Source: Piromyces finnis
Lineage: Eukaryota > Neocallimastigomycota > Neocallimastigomycetes > Neocallimastigales > Neocallimastigaceae
NCBI GenBank assembly: GCA_002104945.1
Contig: MCFH01000037.1
Span: 163,501-227,500, forward strand
DNA length: 64,000 nucleotides
Direction: 5' to 3'
Both the position numbers and the translations under genes were made by a program. The notes beneath the pieces are model-generated. The model was not told where the DNA came from, searched no databases, and worked only from the letters and a program-made list of their open reading frames with translations. Positions 11,364-22,979 of the stretch are shown one piece after another. Position 1 is the first letter of the stretch. Each line of letters opens with the position of its first letter.

Positions 11364-12783
11364 ATGGTAATCACAAAGATACAGAAACGCTTACATAATG
11401 AGGTTGTTGAAGAAGAAATAGATAATCAAATATATGATTCATCAAGTTCATCATCATCATCTCCAGGACTTTCTATATTAAAAAAATTAAAAAAAAAAAA
11501 TTCAATCAAACTCTTAAAAAAAACTAAAAAACCAAAAGCAATATTTGAGGAAATTGATATTAGAGAAAAATTTAAAGTCATCGAAAATGCAAAAAATAAA
11601 GAAAAGGAAATTCAAAAAAAAGAAATTTCAAATTCAAATAATAAGATTTTAGAAGAATCAATTACTGATGAAGACAAAATTCAAGGTCAGAATTATATTT
11701 AAAAAGCTTAAAGATTAATAAATAAATCAAAGATTTTTTCAAAAATATTAATATTATTTTGATTTCTTATTTATTATTATTGTATTATTTTTATTATTAT
11801 TAAATATATGTATATTATGATTCAGGAAATAAAAATAATGATAAAAATGAATTAATTAAAGATCAAATAACTCAAAAACATATAACGAAAGAGCAATTGA
11901 AATTAAATAAACGTAGAAAAAAAGAAAAGGAAAAAGAAAAGAATTATAATGTATAAATATCTTAATAATTAATTACAAATAATTATAAAAATAAGTATTA
12001 TTAAAATCAATTATTTTATGTTTTTTCTTTAATGAAATTTATAATGGAATAAATTAAAACAAAATAGAAACAAGATAACTATCGTCGAGCTTTATTAAAA
12101 AAGCAAATATTTAAAAGCAGAGTTGTTGATACATTTAAACCATTTAATATAGCAGATAGTCCTATACTTAAAAGGAATGTAGATTTAAGAAATTCAATGG
12201 TTAGACGTTCCAGTATGAATTTAAGAGGAAAAAGAAAGTCATCAGCATATGGAGGATTATGTCGTAATATACTATAAAATAATGACTATATTCAAAATAT
12301 AAATAAATAATAAAATAATTGTATTCACTATATATATTATATTAATTCATACGTCTATATTGATTATTATACAGCACCACCATTACCAAATACAAGATCA
12401 AGTAGTTTTTATAGATTTATAGCATTTGAACAACCTGAACCTATTAAAATGAAACAATTACTATTATGGTGTTTAGAAAGAACAATGAAAGACCAAAGCA
12501 GTACTAATAAAGATACTAGTGAGAATAAAAACGAAAATGATAATAAAAACAATATACCAAAAAGTATTCTTGATAAAGGTATTTTATTATTTTATTTTAT
12601 ATACAAAATTAGTTATAAAGTTATAATACTTATTAATTTAACTGAAATAATCAAAAAATCAATATAAATTATATATATACAATGAAGCAAAAGAAATTCA
12701 AGAAATCATAGTAGAACAATTAATGAATAATGAGATAGAAACTTCATGGTATAATAGAGAAAAAAGTCCTGTAATTATTCTAA

Positions 12784-12873
<90 letters not shown>

Positions 12874-13727
12874 ATATATTATCTATTTTTATCTATTTCT
12901 CTATAACTATATATAATTAATCAATTAATTTATAAAATGATAAGGACGAAGAAGAATGTTTAAAAGGAAAAAATAAAATTAATATCGATAATGAAAAAAA
13001 ATTAATTGAATTCCAAGAAAAATTAGAAAAGTATTTAAATATTTATATTAATTTAATCTTTTTTATATTTATATATATATATTTTTTCAATTAATTTATT
13101 TAAGAATATATAATAAAAATAATATTTTAATATTTATTAAAATATTAATATACAGATTGAGAAAAGAAAAGAATGAATGGACATTAAATTATGAATATTA
13201 TAAGCAAAAACATGAAGAATTTATTAAAAGGGATTCGAATAATCCTATCATAATTAATTCAAATATTGTAAATATTGATACATATATGGCAAATGCAAAT
13301 GAAGATGAATTTAATAAAATTAATATGCTTCTTAGTCGTAATCATGAACCCGAAAATGAAACACCAATTCCTATTGAAGAAGTTGAGCATATTTTGGTAA
13401 TTATTATATTTATATATATAATAATTTAATTTTATAAAGTAAAAATATGTTAATATGTTGATTGTTATTATTAATTTATTTATTAATAAGATACCACAAA
13501 TAGAGGATTCATTACATCATTTAATAGAATTAAAAGATTCTTCACAAGATATTTGTGAAGATGTTAATAACAAAATAACAAAATCTTATCAATATAATCA
13601 ATATTCATCAGATTTAATGGAAACGACACCATCTAATAAACTCAATCTTCGTAAGATTAATTATTCTGGAAAAGAGATTATAGAGCCACAATATTTATTA
13701 AAAGCATTATCATCAACTATCTCGTAG
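11364..13727 (+). CDS. DSN1: Kinetochore protein DSN1/Mis13 (Mis12 complex)
   Basis: Dsn1/Mis13 is the Mis12/MIND-complex subunit that links inner kinetochore to the Ndc80 complex. Eight exons join in frame: 11364-11685, 11826-11950, 12068-12263, 12375-12578, 12688-12770, 12945-13030, 13156-13396 and 13491-13727, giving 497 residues. The family signature is in the middle, near residues 200-255: NLRGKRKSSAYGGL, then FYRFIAFEQPEPIKMKQLL and LWCLERTM. This matches the Mis13 pattern of an RGRR(K)xS-x-GL stretch followed by EPxRMRQLLxWC. An RRSS sequence just before could be an Aurora-type phosphorylation site. The N-terminus is Ser/Lys/Glu-rich with an 8-Ser run, and the C-terminal third is charged and helical. 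Intron 5 contains a long TTA microsatellite. The start is the first ATG of the frame, after a TAA-rich leader. The family call is good because of the signature; the termini are less certain. Confidence 0.85.
12788..12873 (+). repeat. (TTA)n microsatellite in a DSN1 intron
   Basis: About 28 TTA triplets in an uninterrupted run lie inside the intron 12771-12944. Read in one frame they give a poly-Leu string, which is not a protein: flanking splice sites put the run outside the coding exons. Confidence 0.9.
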
Positions 13728-14576
13728 TTTATTATTTTAAAATAATAATTAAGTAATAAAATTTTTACATATACCAAAAAAAAAAAAAAAAAAAAAAACT
13801 GTTTAAGAATTATTATTACTTTTATTATAAATTTTCATATATTGATAATTTCTGTATTTTCATAATTTGATAAACTTTAATTTATTTATTTATTTATTAT
13901 TATTATTATTATTTTTTTTTTTTTTTTTTTTGTGATTATTAAATTTAGTGTAACATAAAAAAAACTATTTTGTTATTTAATTTATTACATTTAATTAATA
14001 TAAAATTGGTAATATTTATACAATTATTACTTCTAAACTATTTCAAAATTGTAACTTATTCAGCAAAAAAGACAATAATAATTATAATAAATAATAATAA
14101 ATAAATATTTTTTATAATTTTTTAAATCGTTTTTGATGAAATGAAAAATTAAAAGAGGGAGAAAGAGAGAGGAAAGGAGAAAAGAATGAAAATAATAATA
14201 ATAAAAAAAAAAAAGATAAAAAAAGAAAAGAAAAATGAAATAAATATCAAAATTTAAAAAAAAAAAAAAATTATTATATTATTAAGTTTTTATATGATTT
14301 AATTTCAATTATTTTAAAATATTTTTGATTATAAAAATCATACATATTTATTAAAAATTATAGTATTCTGTTTAATATTTTTTTAAAAAAAAAATAAATA
14401 AAATAAAATAAATAAAATTTAATTGCATAGTAATTATATACCATTTTCGTTTCTTATGTTATTATTGCAATCATCATATATCTATTTTAAGATTTATATT
14501 TAATTTATTTATTTTTTATTATTATTAGCTTTTCAACAATATTTTTTTTTTTTTTTTGTAATCAATATATAACACT
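13728..14576. other. Intergenic DNA between DSN1 and the TACC gene
   Basis: This is AT-rich spacer with A runs at 13777-13798 and T runs near 13912-13931, and a purine-rich stretch of GAGAGA/AAAGAA type near 14153-14240. It must hold the DSN1 3' end and the promoter of the next gene, both read rightward. No RNA gene was seen. Confidence 0.6.
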
Positions 14577-17567
14577 ATGGAAAATAAGGATACATCAATC
14601 ACAAACATTCTTGTGGATACTGAAAATTCAATAAATAATGATGATTTTAAACCGAATCCTTTTCAAAATGATATCATAAATAAAAGATCAAAATCCAAAG
14701 CTAAACAGGATTTCAATAAATTTTTATTTAATACAGCGCAACTTAAAATTAATAAAAAATTAACTATAAATAATCAAAAATCAAAAATAAATAAATTTGA
14801 ATATATAGACAAAAAAAGTTTATTGCCAGAAGAAGAAAAAGAAAATGTTGATAATGTTATTATACCAAATGATGCAGATAATATAAATAAAGGAGAAGAA
14901 ATGTTTTTTTCTAATAATGAGATAGATGATTCAATGACAGAATATAAAGACGCAAGTGAACATTACTCCGTAATTATACCAGACGATTCAGAAATTATTG
15001 AAAACAATTATAACACTGAATCCAATAAATCAAAGACAAAAAAAATATTGGACAATACCATTCATACTAGTATGAATAACGATGAAAAAATAAATAAGGA
15101 AGATATGTTTAAAAGGAATGATGTTAATTCAAAAAGAATAGAAACACTTATGAATTCTTTAGGTAACATGAATGAAAATGTTAAAAAAAGAATAATATCA
15201 CATATATCAAATAACACTAGTACAACTAATAATGATTATTCAACCTCCATAAGGCAATCTTCAACATATGGTAATCTATATACTATAAATAATAATGATA
15301 ATAATCTTTTTATAAAATTATAAATTAATTAACTATTTTTAAAAAAAAAAAAAAAAAAAAATAAAAAATAAAATAAAATAAAATAATAATAACTAAATTA
15401 TAATTTTCTTTATAAATTATTTAATTATAAGAATCTTTATTAAAAGTAAATATTAATAAATAATAAGAGATAATATTAAAATTTTACATATAAGAAATAA
15501 TATAAAACTAATGAAAAAACAATTATTAATTATTTGTAAATATTATAATATATTTTAGAAATATCACAATGTAAATCAAATTTCTTCAAATAATTTAAAG
15601 GAACAAAATTCACAATCAACTTTAAAAAATAATAAAACTGATGATGATATAATTGAAATTAAAGAAGAAGCAAATTTCCACTCAAATATTCCATTAAATA
15701 AAAGTTATAAAACTTTAACTAAAAAGCATTCAGATTCAAATATAGATAATTCATTTTCATCTCTGAATAAAGCTAGATATAAAAAATATAATGGATATAT
15801 GAAGCATCAAAGTTTACCTGCATCCTTAATTACTAGAAGAACATCCATAGTACAGGATAATATTGATGATAGTAGTCCCCAAAATAATATAAATATTGCG
15901 AATGACTTAGATAATGAAAATTTAACTTTAAATGATAGCAATTTAAATAGCAATACTAACGATATTAAATTCAGTAAAACAATTAAGGAAGAAAATAATA
16001 TTGATCATAACAATCTACTCTTCAAAACACCATCTAATAATTACAAGTATAGAAATTTGTTATTGTCTGTTCAAAATAAAAATGATATATTAAAACATAA
16101 TTTTACGAAATCTCTCGATAGAGGAAAAACTTCATGTAAGAAAAGATAATATATATATGTGTGTGTATGTGTTTAATATTAATAATAAAATTAATTCTTA
16201 TATAATAAATTTAAAGATATGCAATTTTTAAATGACGAAACTATATTAAATAAAAAAGACTCAGATACACAATCAATAAGTTTAAAATATGAAAATTTTT
16301 TAAAATCACCTATTAATACACCATCAAAAATTAGTGAAATGCTAACTAGTAATCAAGATACATCATCATCTACATTATTATCGATCCAAAATTATAAACT
16401 ACCTACAACAGCCTATTCAGCTAATAGTTTCTTTGAAAAATCAAAAAAATCGTATACCAAAATAAACGATAAAATAAATAATTTAAATCAAAGTCCATTA
16501 TTACCTAAATCGCTTCATGAAAGAGATGAATTATTGGCATTACATACCGACTCTAGTAAGTCAAAATATGAAATGGATTATGAAATAATTAATGAAAATG
16601 AAAATTTATTAAAAGAAAATTTAATAAAAGGAAAAATGGTAGAAGAAAATTTAAATACTCAAAATAATATTGAAGACTCAACCATAAATAATAAAGATAT
16701 TTCTTTAAAACTGGGTTTTTACTCTCCGTTATTAAATAATGAAAATAATCATCAAAGAAATTTATCAGAAACTAGTCAATCTACAAGTAGTCGATTAAAT
16801 GTTAATTCACCAACATCAGAAAATGAAGAAAACAATATATCTGTTCAATTAGAAAGTTATTCAAGGAAACGTCCATCTGATACAAATGAGAAAAATGAAA
16901 TTGATCAATCACTGATAATATTGTCGGATTCATCTTCTCAAAATAAATCTGAAAAAAAAATTCATTATTCAAATAACAATGGTTTGTGCTTAGTTTATTA
17001 TTAATAATATTAATGATAATTTAATAATTAAATATATATATATATTATTGCCACTGTTATCATCTATAATATTAATAATAATATGATAAATTAATATTAA
17101 ATAATATATTAAATATTTATTTCCTTCAATAGAAATATCAAATAAAAAATCAAAAATTAAAAGTTCAGGAAATTCTATATTAGATTCACAATCATCGATA
17201 TCAAAACCCAATAATAGCAATGTATATACAGAAAGTCAAATTGATGAAATTAAAAGAATACTTACTGAAAAGGTATAATAAAATTAATAAATATGATATT
17301 TCATATAATTTAAATTTATTTATATACATCATTAATTCAATAATAAAAACTATAATGCCTAATTGAAAATGTATATATTTTCATTATTCAAAAATAAAAG
17401 TATGAAAAACAACTAAAAGATGCTAAAAAAGATTGTATGGAATGGGAACAAAAGTGTATTGAATCGAAAAATAAACATAGAGAAATAGAAAGTGTATTAG
17501 AAGAATATGAAATTACTATAACTCGAATGATAAGTAAATGTTGCTTTGTCTTATCAAACATAATATA

Positions 17568-17619
<52 letters not shown>

Positions 17620-18339
17620 TAATAATAATAACCAATAAATAAATAAAATTTAATAAATATAAATATATATTTAATAATAATACATCTTATTTAGAGGACA
17701 GCCAAAAAGAAAAAGAACGTCAAGAATTAAGAATTAATGAACTTCTTGAAGAAAGATCTTATCTTCAAGAATCATCTGAGATAATGGAAACTTCATTTAA
17801 AGAATTAAGATTAAAATTTGAAGAATTCAAAACTCAAAATGAGATTTTTAGTAAGGTAATAAAATAAAGAATAATATAATTTTTTATTTAACAATATATT
17901 TTTACTAATATATTGTCAATATTAGAATGAAGACTTAATGAAACAAACGATTACTAGTTTACAAAATGATGTTTTATTAGCATCCCAAAGATATGAGCAA
18001 ATTAAAACTCATGCTGAAGAGAAATTAGAAATGTAAATATAATATAACAAAAATAAATTTTATAAATAAAAATATGATATGGAAATTAAAAATTAAAATT
18101 AATAATTGATTATTCATAATATACATAAATATAGGGCAAATATTGAAATTGCGAAAGTGAGAAATAACTTTGATAAAGAATTATCAGCGATGAAAGCTAA
18201 GCTTTTAAGAAAAGAATTAGATAGTCAATCCCTAAATCAAAAAATTAAAGCATTACAAGAACAGATTAGTATTAAAACAAAAGAAAATGAAGAATTAGCA
18301 ATTATTTGTGATTCTTTAGTTTCCAAATTAGAAAATTAA
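14577..18339 (+). CDS. TACC-domain coiled-coil protein
   Basis: TACC proteins bind XMAP215/chTOG-type microtubule polymerases and act at spindle poles and centrosomes. Nine exons: 14577-15270, 15432-15445 (a 14-nt microexon), 15559-16135, 16217-16981, 17133-17272, 17401-17533, 17695-17855, 17926-18032 and 18135-18339, giving 931 residues. Residues 1-720 are low-complexity Asn/Ser/Lys/Glu sequence. The last 200 residues form a continuous coiled coil with the TACC signature: RYEQIKTHAEEKLEMANIEI, then KTKENEELAIICDSLVSKLE, nearly the wording of human TACC3 (AHAEEKLQLANEEIAQVR; TKENEELTRICDDLISKME). The domain at the extreme C-terminus fits the family. The microexon is needed to bring exons 1 and 3 into one frame and adds ESLLK. 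In a flagellated fungus the protein may work at basal bodies as well as spindle poles; that is inference. Confidence 0.9.
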
Positions 18340-19610
18340 TCAAAATTAAAAAAAAAATTATTTTATTATATTAAATATATAATTAAATAAAAAAATATGA
18401 ATCTTATTACTATTATAAAAAATAATTGTTTAAAAAAAATAATAAAATATTTATTATAAAAAGTTTAACTATTATTGAAATAATTCTAATTCTATAGAAT
18501 TTAATCTATTAAGCATTAAGTTATTTTTATTGTCTATTATATTAAAATTAAAAATATATTTTAATATTTTATATATATTTAATTTTTCATATAAGAATCA
18601 AAAATAATCTAACCTTTTATATATTAAAAATAAAAGGGTTAAATAATAAAATTAAAAAATATTTTATTATTATATTTATATAAACTCTGAAGATTTTAAT
18701 ACTTTTTTTAATTTCATATTTTATTTCTGATATATTTATTTATTATAACGTTTTTAAGGAATATAAGCGCATAAAAATATATTCAATAAATTTAGGAAAA
18801 AATACTTTATGACTTTATATTTATATATGAATATTAACTTTATATATAAAAATAAAGATTATTATTTATTTTTCGTTATATTATTAATATATATTTTTTT
18901 TGTTATGTATAATTGAAAATTTAAATTTTTATAATAAAAAATAAAATTAAAGTAAATAAATAATTAAAATATTTATACAAAAGAATAAAAACAACTATAG
19001 TAAAAGTATAAGTAACCCTATAATAATCACCTAAAATAATAATAAATATTTTTTTTCAGTTTTAAAGATTAAAAGAATTTTTATCTTTTTTGTGGTACAA
19101 AAATAATAGATTCAAATTTATTATTAAATAAACTTTCATTAATAATCATTGGAACTATATAGAGCAAATTAAAATATCGATAAATTTAGCAATTTTTATA
19201 TAAAAAAAAAGATAATTTTTCTTATAATAATAACTATATTTATAATTAATGAATGAATAGACAATAATTGAAGAAAATAAAAAAAAAAGTAAGTTCGCAA
19301 TATGGTTATAACTATATTCATTATTATTTAATAATTTTATTATTTTATAATTATTATTATTTTTTAATATATTAATATTAATTATCATTATATTATATGT
19401 TCTTATCATTGAAAGGAAAATCAAATAATAATAATAATTAAAGCTTTTTATATAAAAATTGTTTTCTTCAATATTTTTTTATTTTATTCTATTTTATATC
19501 TTATTCAATATATATATATATATATATAAATACATAAATTTATATGTTAAATGATAAATCTTTGCAAATATATATTATAATCACTATTTCTCAATTTTTA
19601 TTTTAACATA
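18340..19610. other. Intergenic DNA
   Basis: 1.27 kb of AT-rich spacer with no supported gene. An 89-codon frame at 19155-19424 (-) is Ile/Tyr/Asn/Lys-rich and shows no domain. A short AT dinucleotide run lies near 19509-19527, about 90 bp before the next start codon. Confidence 0.6.
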
Positions 19611-20940
19611 ATGGATGGAAATAAATGCTTCAAGCTTGAAAATTCAAAATATTGTTCAAATTTTAATGGACATTATGTAATAAAAAGAAAAGGTTTTAAT
19701 AATACTGAAAGTTTTGATCAGTATCTTCAAAAATATTTTGAATTTGAGGATTCTTACAAGAAATTTTTAGTTGATAATTTTAAATGTAGTAATCAAAATT
19801 TACCAGATTTCAGATACAGGCGTAGCTTTATTTGCAACAATTATGTTGTTATACCATATATTTCTAATAACATTAATTTGTGTGAAAGCCAGATTTCAAA
19901 TGACAAAAATGCTAATATTATTCCATATTGTTATACTTCATGCTCAGCTGCTGTAGATTCAATTGAAGAAATTGTAAAAGATAAACAATATGATTGTTCA
20001 CAAGTTGAAGTTCAAAATAGAATTAACGGTTATAAAACAAGTTGTAAAGGTAATAATTCAGAAGTTTCGGAATGTGTTTTAGGAATGGGAGATGAAATAA
20101 AATATTGTGGTAAATATATGTATATTTTAATTTTTAAAAATTATATTTATTTTATTATTATTGAACATAAAGTAATGCTATAATATTAATCAATAATTAG
20201 TAATTAATCATTTTAAATAACAAATAATAATCAGTAATAATGATAATAATAATTATAACAATATTGATAAGCATTATATATATATTTTTAAAAAATAATG
20301 TTTTAATATTTTTTTTTTTTTTTTTTAAATTCTAATTATTAATATAGGATATAGCAATAATGAAGATAAGAAAAAATATTGTCAACAAAATAAAGCTATA
20401 ACGGATGAATGCTGTAGCGATAATTATGAAGCTGATGGTTATATATTTAGAAAAGATAAAGCTGGTGAATCCTCATCAAAATTAACAACTGTGTTATTTG
20501 TATTAACACTTATAGCATCGACTATTATTACAGTACTTTTATATATATATAGACAGAAAAGATCAAAGAAAAATATAAAATACATGAGACAATTAGATGA
20601 TAATCAAAGCGAAAATTCAACTAAATTACCTTATGAAGATGATGAAGGAAATACTTCTTATACTGTAAAGTCTTCAGAAAACAATTTATTTTATGTTTTC
20701 CATGAATATATTCCAAAAATTAATGATGAAATACAATTAAATGTTAGTGACATTGTTAGAGTTAAAAAAATATTTGATGATGGTTGGGCTTATGGTACTA
20801 ATATATCGACAGATTGTGAAGGTGCTTTACCACTTGCTTGTTGTATTGAATATCATTCTAGTATCAGTACTATGATGATGTCATATTCAGCACCACCATT
20901 GGGTCCTGTTAATCACCGTGAATCTTCATTGATTACTTAA
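19611..20940 (+). CDS. Single-pass membrane protein with Cys-rich N-terminal domain and C-terminal SH3 domain
   Basis: Two exons, 19611-20109 and 20348-20940, give 363 residues. Residues 1-205 contain about 18 cysteines and several N-x-S/T sites, suggesting an extracellular or lumenal domain. A clear membrane segment TTVLFVLTLIASTIITVLLY (about 212-231) is followed by RQKRSKK, a positive-inside signal. Residues about 280-335 are an SH3 domain: FHEYIPKINDEIQLNVSDIV, then FDDGWAYGTN and the EGALPLACC ending, which match the ALYDY, DE-L, DGWW-G and G-FP-NYV positions. The arrangement resembles fungal Fus1/Sho1-like membrane SH3 adaptors that bind Pro-rich partners in the cytoplasm. Oddly, the ATG is followed by MDGNKCFKLENSKYC with no signal peptide; an in-frame stop lies about 30 bp upstream and no acceptor lies nearby. 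The true ligand and pathway are unknown. Confidence 0.72.
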
Positions 20941-21368
20941 TTTCATTAATTTAAATAAAAATATTTTTTATTTCTTTTACATTTTTTTTTTATATTAAAA
21001 TTTTTAGTTTTTAATTTTTATTTAACATTATAGAAAATCAGCGTTAGCAGCAAAAATAAAACAAATAATAAAAATACCAAAATACTTTTAAAATATATAA
21101 TATATTTAAGTAATTATTAATTATAAATGTTGTTTATTTAATTATATGTTGTAATATTTTTATAAAACATGGTATTTAATGTTTTTTTTCCTTGTTCTTT
21201 TTCTCTCTTTTTTCTATCTATCTATTTTTTTTTAAATAATTAGGATTATAAATTTAATTTAATTAAGATTTAAAATTATTATTTATGATTCGTTAAAAAT
21301 AAATATTAAAATAATAATATATTTTTTCTGTAAAAAATAAATTATTATCAATATATGTACATATAAAA
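20941..21368. other. Short intergenic spacer
   Basis: 428 bp of AT-rich DNA between two rightward genes. It holds the 3' end of the SH3 gene and the promoter of the p24-like gene. No specific element is recognised. Confidence 0.6.
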
Positions 21369-22391
21369 ATGGAAGGTTTAGTGAAGGAAAAAAGTGATGT
21401 TATAGCTCAAGAAATTGAAACAAGAGTTGAAAAGGTCGAAAGTTATTTAGTTGATATTCAATCAGCAATAGGAAATAAATATTTAACAAAAGAATTAACT
21501 AAAGGAAAGCCTTTACTATATCGTATTGATAATATTGAAAGATCCATTAATCAAATAATAAAGAGTAACAAACTTGATGAATTATTTTCAAAATGTAAAT
21601 TTTAACATAATATTTTAGCATATATATTCAATATTTAAAAATAATATAAATTACATCGAAATAATATATAATTATATATAATAAAGAAAACAATTTTAAA
21701 AAGAATTTTAGTATTAATTTTTCATTTAATATTTATTAAAAAAAATATTTTTGTTATAAACAAACCATCCATAGATACCACATTAAAAAAATTAATTGAT
21801 GTTATAAATGATAAAATAAAAACATCAGCAATTGATACAGATGCAAAATTAGATATAATTCTTATATCTGAAAATGAATTAATTGAAACGTCAAATAAAA
21901 TTAAAGAAATAAAATCTTTACAACAATACATAAATTCAAAAGAATATACAAGTAATTATTTACTTTATGTTTTTACATATATATAATAAAATTTAATAGA
22001 TTTATAATTATTAAAGTATTTTAATGGGATATAAATTTTTAAATATAGAAATCGAAGAATTACTACCTCAATTTTCAATATGTCAAAATGAAAATAGAAA
22101 AATAAAAGAGGAATTAAATTTCTTGACTCAGAAAATATATAAATGCCTTGATGAATATAATATATTCGTATCCTTTTTTTTTTTTTAAAACATTATATAT
22201 ATATATATTATTATTATTATTTAATTTAAAACATAAATATTAGATAATGCTATTCTTTAACCAAAATAATCTTTTTCATTCTTCTTTAGACCGAAAGAAT
22301 CTCTGAAATATTTATATGGTATAATAATTTATTAACTGAAATTGAATTAAAAATACTTGAAATTGAAAAAAACAAAAAAGAGTCATATTAA
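21369..22391 (+). CDS. DCTN3: Dynactin subunit 3 (p24)-like protein
   Basis: p24 is a small coiled-coil subunit of the dynactin shoulder/sidearm, the activator of cytoplasmic dynein. Four exons join in frame: 21369-21594, 21775-21951, 22049-22167 and 22290-22391, giving 207 residues (animal p24 has about 186). The order of features matches p24: an N-terminal RVEKVESYLVDIQSAIGNK helix, LYRIDNIERSINQI, then DTDAKLDIILISENELIE (human: DASKLQFILAEEQFILSQ), IEELLPQFSICQNE (human: VNALVPMLDSASIK) and a final FIWYNNLLTEIELKI (human: FVQWDELLCQLEAAT). Similarity is in pattern rather than identity, so the call rests on co-linear matches over the whole length. Exon phases are all consistent. Alternative: an unrelated short coiled-coil protein. 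Confidence 0.68.
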
Positions 22392-22900
22392 ATTTCATTA
22401 TTTCAGTTGAACAATTATAAAATTTTGAGTCTATAAATAAATTAAATAAATTGTGTAAACAGTATAATTTCAAAAACGAAAATATAAAATTAAAAAATAT
22501 CAATATATAAATTCAATTATAACGCATTTTTTTTACATTTAAATTTTAATTTCATAAATTCAAAGACTATATTTCTAATAAAGTAATATAGAAATTATAA
22601 AAATATAATTATGATAAGTATAATTATAGCTTTACATTTATATTCAATATATTTTATCATTATTAAATCTTAAATAGTATTTATTTTATTATTATTACTA
22701 TTATTATTTTATTATTATTATTTTTTAAAGATATTACATTGGATTATATTGATTTTATGTATTGGTTTTATAATAAAATATAATATAGTATTTATTGAGA
22801 TGGGTATTTATTTGCATTTTTACTTATTGTATTTAATTTTGGCTTAAAAAATTGAAATAGATAAATTTTGAAATCTAATTTTTTTTTTGTTTTATAAAAC

Positions 22901-22933
<33 letters not shown>

Positions 22934-22979
22934 TTATATTAGTTTTTATATTATAATAATTATAAATATATTATCTATA
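22392..22979. other. Convergent intergenic DNA
   Basis: 588 bp between the 3' ends of two convergent genes. It is AT-rich with an A/G run (GAAAA repeats) near 22903-22935. No gene or RNA is supported. Confidence 0.6.

Noticed and set aside
12723-12920. Poly-Leu reading frame
   Set aside because: It is a TTA microsatellite in an intron of DSN1; only its first 16 codons belong to an exon.
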